This document shows positions 17,173 through 26,758 of a stretch of DNA of 64,000 nt, piece by piece. Numbering within the stretch: the stretch's first letter is position 1; every line of letters begins with the position of its first letter. The DNA lies in the NCBI RefSeq assembly GCF_900110495.1, contig NZ_FODX01000003.1, forward strand, positions 186,001-250,000, in the 5' to 3' direction. This DNA comes from Nitrosovibrio sp. Nv6 (GTDB lineage Bacteria; Pseudomonadota; Gammaproteobacteria; Burkholderiales; Nitrosomonadaceae). The notes below the pieces were generated by a model that was not told the origin of the DNA, made no database searches, and worked only from the letters and a program-made list of their open reading frames with translations. Made by a program: the position numbers and the translations under genes.

Positions 17173-19754
17173 CGAAGTCAGCGAACAAGGGGACGCTGTC
17201 CCGCTGGCTGTTGTCGGGCGAATGGCAGTCTCACAGAGTACAGGCCGCGGTCGCCGTCATTGCAATTGCACTCGGGGTGGCGCTTGGGTTTGCGATTCAT
17301 CTGATCAACGCCGCCGCATTCAGTGAATTTTCCGCCGCCGCCCGAAGTCTTTCGGGTCAGTCCGACCTGGAAGTGCGGAGCCCGCAAGCCACCTTCGATG
17401 AGTCAATCTATCCGGTCCTGGTGCAACGCGACAATGTTGAACTTGCCAACCCGGTATTGGAACTGGATGTTGCTATTCCAGGCAGTTCGCAGGAACGAAA
17501 AGACGGCACATTAAAAATTCTCGGACTGGATATTTTTCGCGCCTCGCTCATGGCGCCGGACCTGATCGGGATTCCGGGTGAGGACAAGCTATTCGATATC
17601 CTGGCTGATGACGCCATTTTTCTCTCCCCCGCCGCGATGGAATGGCTGGGGGTAAAGCAAGGCGATCCCTTGCCACTCCGCGTAGGAACTCAAACGATCA
17701 CGCTACGGATTGCGGGCAGCCTGACACGGGCCCGCGCAGGACAGCGTATCGGAGTGATGGACATTGGCGCGGCGCAATGGCGCTTCCACCGAATTGGCCA
17801 ATTGTCGCGTATCGAGTTGAAGTTGGCGCCGGGTATCGATCGGGTGGCGTTCAAGACAGCATTGGAACAGGAGCTGGAACCACGCGGCCAGTATCTGATC
17901 ACGGAAACTGCTGATCAGGAAACCCGTGTCGCCAACATGTCGCGCGCCTATCGCGTCAACCTGAACATGCTCGCCATGGTAGCGCTATTCACCGGCACGT
18001 TCCTGGTATTCTCGACGCAGGCGCTATCGGTCGTCCGGCGGCGTCATCAATTCGCATTGTTGCGGGTACTCGGACTAACGCGCAGGCAACTTCTGACTCA
18101 GGTTTTATTCGAGGGAGGCGCTCTCGGCGCTGTCGGCTCGCTGGCCGGGCTTGCCCTTGGCTATGCAACCGCCGCCACCGCACTGCATTATTTTGGCGGA
18201 GACCTTGGCGGTGGATTTTTTACGGGAGTAAAACCGACCGTGTATTTTGACCCGCTGGCAGCGGCGGTCTTTTTCATTCTGGGATTAGGCATTACCTTGT
18301 TGGGCAGCGCTGCGCCGGCCTGGGAAGCGGCAACCGCCAAGCCCGCGCAGGCACTCAAATCCGGAAGCGAAGATGTCGCACTCTCGAAACTGGCCACGCC
18401 CTGGCCCGGCTTGCTTTGTCTGGCCTCGGGTGCCCTGTTTACGCAGTTGCCGCCGATTTTCGATTTGCCGGTCTTTGGCTATCTCGCTGTAGCACAATTA
18501 CTGACTGGTGGCATCGTCCTCATGCCGCGGTTTGCAGCATTGGTTTTCTCTGCCGTGTCTTCTGCGGTGGACAACCGTACGTCCGGAACCGCCGGGGCCA
18601 CGCCGGCACTGACGACATTGGCATTGGCACGACTGGCCAATGCACCCAATCAGGCGGCTATCGCTCTGGGCGGGGTGCTTGCCAGCTTTACCTTGATGGT
18701 TGCGATGGCGATCATGGTGGCAAGTTTTCGTGTGTCGGTCGACGACTGGCTGAAACATATTCTGCCCGCCGACATATATTTACGAACAGCCATGGGCGGA
18801 GACACACGCGGCGTGACGCCGGATGAAATGAAAGCGCTCGCAGCCATACCCGGGATCGCCCGTGCTGATTTTTTCCGCTCATCGAAATTGACGCTCGATC
18901 CTGACCGGCCCAGCATTGCGCTGATTGCGCGCCCCATCGACATGACCGATCCGGGCAATACTCTACCGATGACCGGTGAGGCAATTGCGCCCGCTTTGCT
19001 TCCGAAGGACGCGATACCAATCTGGGTATCTGAAGCGATGGTTGATTTATATGATTACACGCCGGGCAAGCAGGTTGCGTTGCCAATAGCCGATCCGGCG
19101 CCCAGCTTCGTCGTCGCGGGCGTGTGGCGCGACTACGGGCGGCAATTCGGCGCGGTACAGATGCAGCTGGCGGATTATCAAAGGCTGACGGGGGATCGGC
19201 TGGTGAACGATGCCGCGCTCTGGCTGGAAAACGGCATAACCCCTGAGCAAGTGATTGCACCCATGAGACGCCTGCCGTTCGGTGACGCGCTGGAGTTCTC
19301 CGAGCCCGGTCAGATACGCGCATTAAGCCTGAATATTTTTGACCGCAGCTTTGCGGTAACCTATCTGCTGGAAGGCGTGGCAGTGATCATCGGGCTGCTT
19401 GGCGTGGCGGCAAGCTTTTCAGCACAAGCTTTCGCACGCACGAAAGAATTCGGAATGTTACGCCATATCGGTATGACGCGCCGGCAGGTCCTCGGTATGC
19501 TTGCCGTGGAAGGCTGCCTGTTGACCGCGCTCGGGGCTGTGCTCGGTTTTGTGCTCGGCTGGTGTATCAGCCTGATTCTCGTCTTCATCGTGAATCCCCA
19601 GTCGTTCCACTGGACAATGCAGCTCAGCCTCCCGTGGAAAGGGCTGCTGGGAGTGGCACTGGTACTGATGGCGTCGGCTGCCATGACCGCGCTCGCATCA
19701 GGACGCCATGCGGTGTCTGGCAATGCAATACGTGCAGTACGGGAGGATTGGTAA
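17169..19754 (+). CDS. FtsX-like ABC permease, AttF/AttG-type fusion
   Basis: An 861-residue inner-membrane permease with two FtsX/MacB-like halves. TM1 lies near residues 20-40 (AAVAVIAIALGVALGFAIHL), followed by a large periplasmic domain. Three helices lie at about 265-385 and a central pair around 410-470. A second periplasmic domain follows, with the last FtsX block at about 725-855 (VAVIIGLLGVAASFSA, LGFVLGWCISLILVFIV). The length equals two permease units joined, as in Att-like systems. It probably uses ATP energy to move lipid or a lipoprotein-like substrate between inner membrane and periplasm. It shares one base with the next gene (TAATG). Confidence 0.9.
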   Translation: MTKSANKGTLSRWLLSGEWQSHRVQAAVAVIAIALGVALGFAIHLINAAAFSEFSAAARSLSGQSDLEVRSPQATFDESIYPVLVQRDNVELANPVLELDVAIPGSSQERKDGTLKILGLDIFRASLMAPDLIGIPGEDKLFDILADDAIFLSPAAMEWLGVKQGDPLPLRVGTQTITLRIAGSLTRARAGQRIGVMDIGAAQWRFHRIGQLSRIELKLAPGIDRVAFKTALEQELEPRGQYLITETADQETRVANMSRAYRVNLNMLAMVALFTGTFLVFSTQALSVVRRRHQFALLRVLGLTRRQLLTQVLFEGGALGAVGSLAGLALGYATAATALHYFGGDLGGGFFTGVKPTVYFDPLAAAVFFILGLGITLLGSAAPAWEAATAKPAQALKSGSEDVALSKLATPWPGLLCLASGALFTQLPPIFDLPVFGYLAVAQLLTGGIVLMPRFAALVFSAVSSAVDNRTSGTAGATPALTTLALARLANAPNQAAIALGGVLASFTLMVAMAIMVASFRVSVDDWLKHILPADIYLRTAMGGDTRGVTPDEMKALAAIPGIARADFFRSSKLTLDPDRPSIALIARPIDMTDPGNTLPMTGEAIAPALLPKDAIPIWVSEAMVDLYDYTPGKQVALPIADPAPSFVVAGVWRDYGRQFGAVQMQLADYQRLTGDRLVNDAALWLENGITPEQVIAPMRRLPFGDALEFSEPGQIRALSLNIFDRSFAVTYLLEGVAVIIGLLGVAASFSAQAFARTKEFGMLRHIGMTRRQVLGMLAVEGCLLTALGAVLGFVLGWCISLILVFIVNPQSFHWTMQLSLPWKGLLGVALVLMASAAMTALASGRHAVSGNAIRAVREDW

Positions 19755-20920
19755 TGCAACCTTTTAAATGCAACCCTGCCTATGTCGATCATTCCAGCAG
19801 GCAGGAGCGCTCGGTATCCAGGGCCGCGAGAATATCATTTCAGCGGGCCAGATTTCTTGCTGCATTTTTCATCATTACCTGGTTCGGTGCCGCTATCGGT
19901 TTCGCTGCACCACCTCAGCTTTCCCCCGTGATTCAGGGCGTACCGCTTGCCTTTCCCCACGACTTTGGCGCTCATCCTGACTTTCGCAACGAATGGTGGT
20001 ATGCGACAGGCTGGTTGGAAACCCCGGAAAAAAAGCCGCTCGGCTTCCAGGTCACTTTTTTTCGCGTGGCGACCCAACACGATCGATCCAATCCGAGCCG
20101 CTTTGCCCCCCAGCAACTCATCATTGCGCATGCGGCATTGTCCGATCCCGCCGCAGGTAAGCTTCTTCACGATCAAAAAAGCGCGCGCGAAGGTTTCGGG
20201 CTGGCCTATACAAAAGAGGGCAACACGAATGTAAAGCTGAACGATTGGTACTTCGTGCGAGAGGAAAATGGACGGTACGGGACAAGCATAACAGCGGATA
20301 ACTTTATGCTGCAATTGTCGCTAATACCCACGCAGGCGCCGATGCTGCAAGACCTCAATGGTTTTTCGCGAAAAGGACCGCGACCGGAACAAGCAAGCTA
20401 TTACTACAGCGAGCCGCAGCTGCAAGTTACGGGAACCGTCACCCGCGATGGCAAGGAAACCGCTGTCAATGGCATTGCCTGGCTCGACCACGAGTGGTCA
20501 ACCGCCTATCTCGATCCTGCGGCTGAAGGATGGGATTGGGTCGGCGCAAATCTCGACGACGGATCTTCCCTGATGGCGTTTCGAATCCGCAGCAAAGATG
20601 GCAGCAAAGTGTGGGCGTATGCCGGAATCCGCGACCCGTCCGGCCGCTTCACCAAATTCGAGCCGGAGCAGGTAACTTTCGAACCCCAGCGTACCTGGCG
20701 TTCGCCTCGTACGAATGCTACTTATCCTGTGGAAATGCGCATTCGGACCGGCTCGACCGAATGGCTGCTCACCCCCCTGCAAGACGACCAGGAACTCGAC
20801 TCGCGGCAATCGACGGGCTCGGTCTATTGGGAAGGCGCCGTTACCATTACCCGCGATGGTAAACCCGCTGGCCGCGGCTATTATGAAATGACTGGATACG
20901 TTGAGCCTCTGACACTTTGA
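19754..20920 (+). CDS. Secreted lipocalin-like hydrolase, AttH/CrtC family
   Basis: A 388-residue exported protein. A basic N-terminus precedes the hydrophobic segment FLAAFFIITWFGAAIGFAA (about 34-52), a signal peptide with cleavage near AAP, though the long leader could also anchor it. The mature part shows the AttH/carotenoid-hydratase-like lipocalin signature HPDFRNEWWYATGWL and the second-repeat motif GIAWLDHEWS. Ligand and activity are unknown; lipid handling is the usual guess for this family. The ATG at 19754 overlaps the permease stop, completing a three-gene ABC ATPase-permease-lipocalin operon. Confidence 0.88.
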   Translation: MQPFKCNPAYVDHSSRQERSVSRAARISFQRARFLAAFFIITWFGAAIGFAAPPQLSPVIQGVPLAFPHDFGAHPDFRNEWWYATGWLETPEKKPLGFQVTFFRVATQHDRSNPSRFAPQQLIIAHAALSDPAAGKLLHDQKSAREGFGLAYTKEGNTNVKLNDWYFVREENGRYGTSITADNFMLQLSLIPTQAPMLQDLNGFSRKGPRPEQASYYYSEPQLQVTGTVTRDGKETAVNGIAWLDHEWSTAYLDPAAEGWDWVGANLDDGSSLMAFRIRSKDGSKVWAYAGIRDPSGRFTKFEPEQVTFEPQRTWRSPRTNATYPVEMRIRTGSTEWLLTPLQDDQELDSRQSTGSVYWEGAVTITRDGKPAGRGYYEMTGYVEPLTL

Positions 20921-21343
20921 CGGCTTGCGTCCAGCTTCCACATGGCCGCACGTCACTTTCCCTACCGCGGCAATTGCCCAGGGATAGCCCTTCACGTTTG
21001 ATAGTGGCCGCGCTGACCCCTTGATCGTGTTGAATATCCGTCACACTCTGCCCTGTTTAGAGCGTCTATCTGTAAGTCCAGGTTCTGGTCGTTGGCGAAT
21101 ACTTGTGATAGCCATTTTCATGAATATACTCTCTGTTTTCGCCCATCCTTATGCAGCAATGTGAATCAGCAAAAACAATGCGTTCATTGTTCGTTTTATT
21201 GTGGCGAAAAGGATCCCTTATGCAATTCAAAACCGGGAGGCGAACCTTGGATCACCAAGGCATTCTGGATTATTACATTCGCCGCAGCACGGAACTTATA
21301 TCCTTACCCGATCTGGAGTCCCCGATAGTGCTTTTAAGCTAGC
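20921..21343. other. Gene-free stretch between converging attH-like and lysR genes
   Basis: 423 bases. A 63-codon open stretch at 21151-21342 has no ribosome site and no recognisable motif, so I do not call it. No clear terminator hairpin was found. Confidence 0.6.
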
Positions 21344-22249
21344 CTAGTCCTCATGCAGCATCTCGAAACGCTGCGCGAGAAAATCAATTAACGCCCGCAC
21401 AGATGGCAGAAGCCCGCGCCGGGACGGAAACACCGCATGAATGATTTCCCGACACGGCGCCCAGTCTGGCACCAGCCTAACCAATGAACCAGCCGTCAGC
21501 TGGTCTCGCGCCATGACCATCGGCAGCTGCACTGCACCGACACCGGCCTCAGCGGCATCTCTTAGCGCGATCATGTCCGTCGTCACGAAGCGTGGCGTGT
21601 GATGAAGTGTGGCTTGTGCGCCATTCGGCCCATGCAGCATCCAGCTATGGATTTGTTGTGCAGTCCCCAGGCCCAGGCTCGGCCAATTGCCCAAAGCGGC
21701 TGGTGCAGCAGGAAAGCCAAGTTGCTGGACAAGCGCGGGGCTGGCCACCAAACATTGGCTTCGATCAGCCAGGATGCGCATAACCAGATCACTGTCCTGC
21801 AGGGGCGGTGGTCGCACACGAAGGGCGATGTCCAGTGACTCGCTGATCAGATCGACACGTCGGTTGGTCGCCTCCATCTGCACTGTGACGCGCGGATAGC
21901 GCACCATGAAATCAGCCAGCATCACTCCCACATAAGCATTCACCAGCGGTATGGGGCATGTCATCCGGATTACACCCCTGGGTTCGGCTGTTAGCGTGTC
22001 TATTGCTTCCTGGGCCCCCTCAGCTTCCACCAGCATCGCCTTGCAATGCATGTAATAAGTCTCGCCGGCGTCGGTAACTGCAAAGTGACGTGTCGAGCGC
22101 TGGATCAGGCGCACACCCAAGCGCTCTTCCAGCTTGGCGATGCGGCGGCTAAGCTTCGATTTCGGCATGCCCAGGGCCCGGCCTGCCGGAGCAAAGCCGC
22201 CATGATCCACGGCTTGGACGTAGTAATAGAGGTCGTTCAGGTCTTGCAT
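21344..22249 (-). CDS. LysR-family transcriptional regulator
   Basis: A 301-residue LysR regulator. The N-terminal winged helix-turn-helix (DLNDLYYYVQAVDHGGFAPAGRALGMPKSKLSRRIAKLEERLG) is followed by a substrate-binding domain of the CrgA/AaeR-like group (GVIRMTCPIPLV onward). It is transcribed away from the micro-ORF/amoC cluster. The space between them contains a T-N11-A dyad (22340-22354), so the divergent genes are the natural candidates for its control. The inducer is unknown. The start ATG at 22249 opens directly at the DNA-binding domain, as is usual. Confidence 0.92.
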   Translation of the reverse strand: MQDLNDLYYYVQAVDHGGFAPAGRALGMPKSKLSRRIAKLEERLGVRLIQRSTRHFAVTDAGETYYMHCKAMLVEAEGAQEAIDTLTAEPRGVIRMTCPIPLVNAYVGVMLADFMVRYPRVTVQMEATNRRVDLISESLDIALRVRPPPLQDSDLVMRILADRSQCLVASPALVQQLGFPAAPAALGNWPSLGLGTAQQIHSWMLHGPNGAQATLHHTPRFVTTDMIALRDAAEAGVGAVQLPMVMARDQLTAGSLVRLVPDWAPCREIIHAVFPSRRGLLPSVRALIDFLAQRFEMLHED

Positions 22250-22339
22250 AAGGGGCCATCCATCGTTTCAAAAATAGAACTCTGATATCTGATTTAGCAG
22301 ACTACACGCCTATCCGTCTCCAGGTCTATACTCCAACCA

Positions 22340-22354
22340 CTTGCTAATTGCAAG
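22340..22354. promoter_or_regulatory. LysR-box-like dyad CTTGCTAATTGCAAG
   Basis: A perfect 5+5 inverted repeat around TAATT, containing the T-N11-A core TTGCTAATTGCAA typical of LysR operator sites. It lies 91 bases upstream of the lysR start and 75 bases upstream of the micro-ORF start, the usual geometry for a divergent LysR target. Binding is inferred. Confidence 0.5.
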
Positions 22355-22428
22355 CAAAATACTTGTTAACTGCGTTAGTAAGAGGTCATGGAAGAAGTGG
22401 TAGTGAGTTAACCAAAAGGAGTACTGAA

Positions 22429-22584
22429 ATGGCAACAAGACATCGAAGGTTGCGCAGCTATCCGCAAGCAGGTGTTCGTGCTTCCAGCATGCCGTCATTG
22501 CACGAATCAATGATGTATAAGTTTGGGCTGCTGGGTCTGCTTGGAATAGCACTATTCTGGAACGGCTTTCAAATCTTTGCCTGA
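22429..22584 (+). CDS. 51-residue ORF resembling the first membrane helix of AmoC
   Basis: The ATG follows AAAAGGAGTACTGAA, almost the same leader as amoC (AAAGGAGTACTGAAAT), and the first codons GGCAACAA are also shared. The peptide begins MATRHRRLRS. It then reads MPSLHESMMYKFG, LLGLLGIALFW and GFQIFA, which aligns with Amo[25 protein letters not shown] and WYQRTFA. It ends in TGA right after this helix. It is either a translated one-helix membrane micropeptide or the decayed 5' end of a duplicated amoC. The intact frame, strong ribosome site and conserved helix with altered flanks favour some coding constraint. It lies 129 bases upstream of amoC on the same strand. Confidence 0.6.
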   Translation: MATRHRRLRSYPQAGVRASSMPSLHESMMYKFGLLGLLGIALFWNGFQIFA

Positions 22585-22629
22585 TAGGCGCAGTATTTGC
22601 AAGAGTGAATGATGTAACGCGCCTTATCC

Positions 22630-22653
22630 CCATAAAACATTTTAAATTTATGG
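22630..22653. promoter_or_regulatory. Short AT-rich hairpin between the micro-ORF and amoC
   Basis: CCATAAA (22630-22636) and TTTATGG (22647-22653) are perfect reverse complements around a 10-base A/T loop. The stem is weak and not followed by T residues, so a processing or mRNA-stability element is more likely than a terminator. Confidence 0.35.
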
Positions 22654-22710
22654 AGAATAAAGGCAAATCCGCTCAAACAGTAGCGGGCAGTTAATCTAAA
22701 GGAGTACTGA

Positions 22711-23529
<819 letters not shown>

Positions 23530-23573
23530 AGAGCTAACTGAGGAATCTGAGCAGTGGCCTGAACTGCCTGAAC

Positions 23574-23610
23574 CGCCCCGCTCCCCGTTACATCACAGGG
23601 GGATGGGGCG
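23574..23610 (+). terminator. GC-rich hairpin after amoC
   Basis: CGCCCCGCTCCCC (23574-23586) pairs with GGGGGATGGGGCG (23598-23610) apart from three central bases, with an 11-base loop. It lies 44 bases after the amoC stop. No T-tract follows (ATTTGC), so it may act as a partial terminator or a 3' stabiliser, leaving room for read-through into the next gene. Confidence 0.55.
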
Positions 23611-23688
23611 ATTTGCAATAAGCCACAGTAAAACAGCATGCAGGGGATAACGAATACACAATTGAACCCTACCTCAAGGAGCAATCAA

Positions 23689-24276
23689 ATGATCAAGCAA
23701 GTGATACAGCTCATTATTATTGTTACCGCAGCGCTTTACTGTGGCATGGCTGGGGCGCATGGGAAGGTGTCGATGGATGAAGATACATGCGCTCGCAGGC
23801 TTGATGATGACAGCATGGTGCATTTGAGTGCCTACCAGCCTCAACATGAACCCAGCAATCAATACTGCACAGAAATACCCAGGGAAGGGAATACTTTATT
23901 GGTAATAGACCTTGCGGATCAGGCGCTGCGCGACATCCCCGTGGGGATACGCGTAGTGCGGGGAACCAGCGAGGTTGATGATGAGACAGTGGCATACCTG
24001 CGTCCGAGTTATCATCCCGATGGGGTAATAAGGGGAGAGACCAGTCTGGATAAGGGGTTATACACGGTATTTATTACCGGCGAGGCGGTCCCTCCGGTAC
24101 ATTATGAGTATTCGTTGCGCGTACAGATGATCAACTACGCGAATATTTTTCGTGCTGCAACAGGTCCGTTGATTGCACTGCTGCTGCTTAGCCTGCTTGG
24201 TTACAAACTTATGAAATCCGAGCGGGTACAGGTTTGGCGGGCTTCCACGCGCCGGGCTTCGAGGCGGCGAGGATAA
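23689..24276 (+). CDS. Secreted, C-terminally anchored periplasmic protein downstream of amoC
   Basis: 195 residues. The signal peptide (VIQLIIIVTAALYCGMAGA) would leave a mature N-terminus beginning His24-Gly25, like mature AmoB/PmoB. The periplasmic domain has Cys34, Cys60, His45, His53, His109 and His138 and several Met. One membrane helix (about 158-175, GPLIALLLLSLLGYKLM) and a basic cytosolic tail follow. This topology is that of the PmoD/AmoD-type copper proteins encoded after amo/pmo genes, but sequence identity to that family could not be tested, so copper binding is a hypothesis. AAGGAG lies seven bases before the ATG. It follows amoC by 159 bases with a hairpin between. Confidence 0.75.
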   Translation: MIKQVIQLIIIVTAALYCGMAGAHGKVSMDEDTCARRLDDDSMVHLSAYQPQHEPSNQYCTEIPREGNTLLVIDLADQALRDIPVGIRVVRGTSEVDDETVAYLRPSYHPDGVIRGETSLDKGLYTVFITGEAVPPVHYEYSLRVQMINYANIFRAATGPLIALLLLSLLGYKLMKSERVQVWRASTRRASRRRG

Positions 24277-24412
24277 TGCGGTATCGAGAACACCCGAACG
24301 TAGGAAAAGTGCTTCTTTACTTTATTACACTCATGGACCTACATTAATTGCAGAATGAAAGTATAATTCTTGGTTGCAAAAAGCAAGTTAATCTGCAGGC
24401 CAGCGCGAAGTT

Positions 24413-24847
24413 ATGACGAAATCAAACCAGATCAGCCGTTCCTCCTGTCCAGTCAGTTGCGCTCTGGACATATTGGGCGACAAATGGACGCTGCTTGTCG
24501 TTCGTGATCTCATTTTCTTCCGTAAGCGATACTTCGGGGATTTTCAAAATTCCCCGGAAAAAATCGCTACCAATATCCTTTCTGATCGCCTGAAAAAACT
24601 GGAGGAATCCCACCTCCTTTTGCGACGCCGCGATCCGGCTAATGCGCGCAAGATTATTTATATGCCTACTGAAAAATGCGTGGATCTGGCGCCTCCAATC
24701 ATGGAGCTGGTACGTTGGGGTGCAAAATATGTTCCTGAAAGTAATGTACACGAGAATCTGGTTCAACGATTTGAGCAGGACCCGGTGGAATTTATGGGGG
24801 AAATACGATTATCTCTACGTAGAGAGAATGAAGCGAATAAAGAATAG
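24413..24847 (+). CDS. HxlR-family winged-helix regulator
   Basis: A 144-residue MarR/HxlR-type dimeric DNA-binding protein. The family opening CPVSCALDILGDKWTLLVVRDL and the recognition region ILSDRLKKLEESHLLLRRR are clear. Two Cys near residues 12 and 16 make thiol-based sensing possible, as in some HxlR regulators. The ribosome site is weak. A TATAAT at about 24362 lies 50 bases upstream but without a convincing -35. It precedes a glutathione-transferase gene on the same strand by 168 bases, a likely target. Confidence 0.9.
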   Translation: MTKSNQISRSSCPVSCALDILGDKWTLLVVRDLIFFRKRYFGDFQNSPEKIATNILSDRLKKLEESHLLLRRRDPANARKIIYMPTEKCVDLAPPIMELVRWGAKYVPESNVHENLVQRFEQDPVEFMGEIRLSLRRENEANKE

Positions 24848-25015
24848 CGGGATTAGATGATGCAAAAGGAAATCAAGGCTATGAGAGAGATGAAAGTTAA
24901 TTTTTAACTGAACTTTACTGGAATGCCCTTGGCATTACTACCGGGAACAGATCAGTACCATGCCCCTAATAAGGCACCTACTTAACATTAAACTGCAATA
25001 CAAAAGGAATTCTCC

Positions 25016-25813
25016 ATGCCCGATCAATCAAATGTCGAGCGTACGCTGTACGGATTCTGGCTCTCACCTTATATGAGTCAGGTCGCACACATGCTCTCGG
25101 AAACCGGTCTAACTTATCGTTATGAACGAGTGTCTCCGTTTCAGGGGGGCACGCTTACGCCAGAGCATATGGAACGAAATCCTCTTGGGAAAATTCCTAC
25201 TCTCAGGGATGTCAATGGTGTTGATATTTCAGAAAGTCACGCGATCTGTCGATATCTCGCGAGAATCTATCCAGAAGCACAAAAGTTTTATCCTGTTGAT
25301 GATCCGATGCTCTGTGCAGAGGTCGATGCCAAGAATGACTTCATCACTTTCTCCATTGCGGGTCCATTCTTCAACTGGTTTGTTGTCAGCGCATATTTTC
25401 CAAAAGCATGGAAACTCAAAATCGAAAAAGAAGGGCATATCTATAATCTTTGCTCTGTTCTGTTAAGCAAAATGTGGCTACCCCGATTGGTTAATGGCTC
25501 GAAAATGGCGCCATTCCTGCTTGGCAAAGAGCCTTTTTTGCCGGATTTCCAGTTGTTCTATACGCTCGAGCTTAGCCAAATGTTTTCCGAGCTGTTCGAT
25601 ATACCCGAGATGCATCTGTTTCGAGACGATCCTGCATTAAAGACGTTTTACGATGCAATGTGCGAGCGTCCTTCTACCCGTGAAATACTGGCGGCTAAAG
25701 AATCAGAACTGGATGTTACGAAGAAGGAACTCTTCGGGGGGTTTGGGGCAGCTTATCTCAATAACCATATCGACAGAAAAATCCTTGGAGGGATATTCGG
25801 GCGTGAAGTCTGA
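25016..25813 (+). CDS. Glutathione S-transferase family protein
   Basis: 265 residues. The N-terminal thioredoxin fold has LYGFWLSPYMSQVAHMLSETGL and the cis-Pro/glutathione region NPLGKIPTLRDVNGVDISESHAICRYLA, followed by a helical C-terminal domain to about 215 and a less typical C-terminal extension. It probably conjugates or reduces electrophiles with glutathione in the cytosol; the substrate is unknown. AAAAGGA precedes the ATG by seven bases. It follows the HxlR gene and ends at a hairpin with T-tract (25926-25946). Confidence 0.85.
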   Translation: MPDQSNVERTLYGFWLSPYMSQVAHMLSETGLTYRYERVSPFQGGTLTPEHMERNPLGKIPTLRDVNGVDISESHAICRYLARIYPEAQKFYPVDDPMLCAEVDAKNDFITFSIAGPFFNWFVVSAYFPKAWKLKIEKEGHIYNLCSVLLSKMWLPRLVNGSKMAPFLLGKEPFLPDFQLFYTLELSQMFSELFDIPEMHLFRDDPALKTFYDAMCERPSTREILAAKESELDVTKKELFGGFGAAYLNNHIDRKILGGIFGREV

Positions 25814-25925
25814 CCCGTACATACTGTAGCTGATCATCTGAATGGTCTTGAATCTACTGCATTTTCGCAAGGGATCAAGTGCCTCTTCCGGCGGTCTATT
25901 TTCCCCTTAATAACAGTTTTTATTG

Positions 25926-25946
25926 CGGAGGCCCAACCTCCGTTTT
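25926..25946 (+). terminator. Rho-independent terminator after the glutathione transferase gene
   Basis: CGGAGG-cccaa-CCTCCG followed by TTTT. It lies between the converging gst and djlA-like genes, 112 bases past the gst stop. The T-tract side fits the plus-strand transcript. Confidence 0.7.
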
Positions 25947-25984
25947 AGTGATATCCACATCTGGTGATCGCAATCATTACAAAC

Positions 25985-26758
25985 CTACATATTGCGGCTC
26001 TTTTTGATCAAATCGTACGCAGTCTGCACTTCCTGAGCCTGCGCGGTGGCCATGGCAATCATATCTTCGGGAAGGCCCTGGCCCATCAGCTTATCCGGAT
26101 GATACTGGCTCATCAGTTTGCGATATGCACGTTTTATTTCCTGATCGCTACTTTCCCTGGTCACGCCCAAGGCTTTATAAGCATCGTCCAAAGCAGTGGG
26201 CGAGGTTGCCTGGCCTCCCGCAAAATGCGACTGATTTAATACCATGTCCAGCAATTGCCTGAAAGCAAGCTGGTCATAGCCCAAGTGGAGGGCAACGTCA
26301 CGCAGCAGGCCCTCCTCCGCCGCATCCAGGCGCCCATCGGCCAACGCCATGACGATGAGGTAAATCAGCAGCATCTGCTTGAGACTGTGCGTATGTCCAC
26401 AAACAGACATGAATTCGTTCAGCTTGGGCCTGATATCAAAATCCGGCGCGGATCCTTGCTTGAACAGGGCAATTGCGAGTTGCCGGTGCTCAGAGGACAT
26501 TCCCAGCTTTTGCATGAAGTCTTCAACATGGGTAATCTCATCCTGGGAAATATGCCCATCTGCTTTCGCAAGTTTTCCCATTGAGATGAAAACGGTTTCG
26601 AGAAAAACTTTTTGGCGATGGGCGCTCGTGAGCGGATTGATTGCACCCGCACCATAAGCCCTATAACGGTCAATAAAGCTTCCGACGATATAACCGAGAA
26701 ATGCTCCGAAAATACCGAAGAGGTAGTAGCCTAATAAAACTCCAATTATTTTGAACAA
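25985..26758 (-). CDS. djlA: DjlA-type membrane-anchored J-domain co-chaperone
   Basis: 257 residues. An N-terminal glycine-rich membrane segment (IIGVLLGYYLFGIFGAFLGYIVGSFI) is followed by a TerB-like all-helical domain (about 55-175, with AKADGHISQDE and ALADGRLDAAE as paired acidic motifs) and a C-terminal J domain with HPD (QYHPDKLMGQG). The order and length match DjlA, which recruits DnaK at the inner membrane and is linked to envelope stress. It stands alone between converging and diverging neighbours. Confidence 0.92.
   Translation of the reverse strand: MFKIIGVLLGYYLFGIFGAFLGYIVGSFIDRYRAYGAGAINPLTSAHRQKVFLETVFISMGKLAKADGHISQDEITHVEDFMQKLGMSSEHRQLAIALFKQGSAPDFDIRPKLNEFMSVCGHTHSLKQMLLIYLIVMALADGRLDAAEEGLLRDVALHLGYDQLAFRQLLDMVLNQSHFAGGQATSPTALDDAYKALGVTRESSDQEIKRAYRKLMSQYHPDKLMGQGLPEDMIAMATAQAQEVQTAYDLIKKSRNM

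Noticed and set aside
21151..21342. A 63-codon open frame before lysR
   Set aside because: No ribosome site, no recognisable domain, and composition typical of intergenic sequence.
22262..22300. A sigma-E-like GAACT sequence upstream of amoC
   Set aside because: No matching -10 element at the right distance, so stress-sigma control of this amoC cannot be supported from sequence.
24340..24370. TATAAT upstream of the HxlR gene as a full promoter
   Set aside because: No acceptable -35 box at 16-18 bases, so it is only mentioned in the gene entry.
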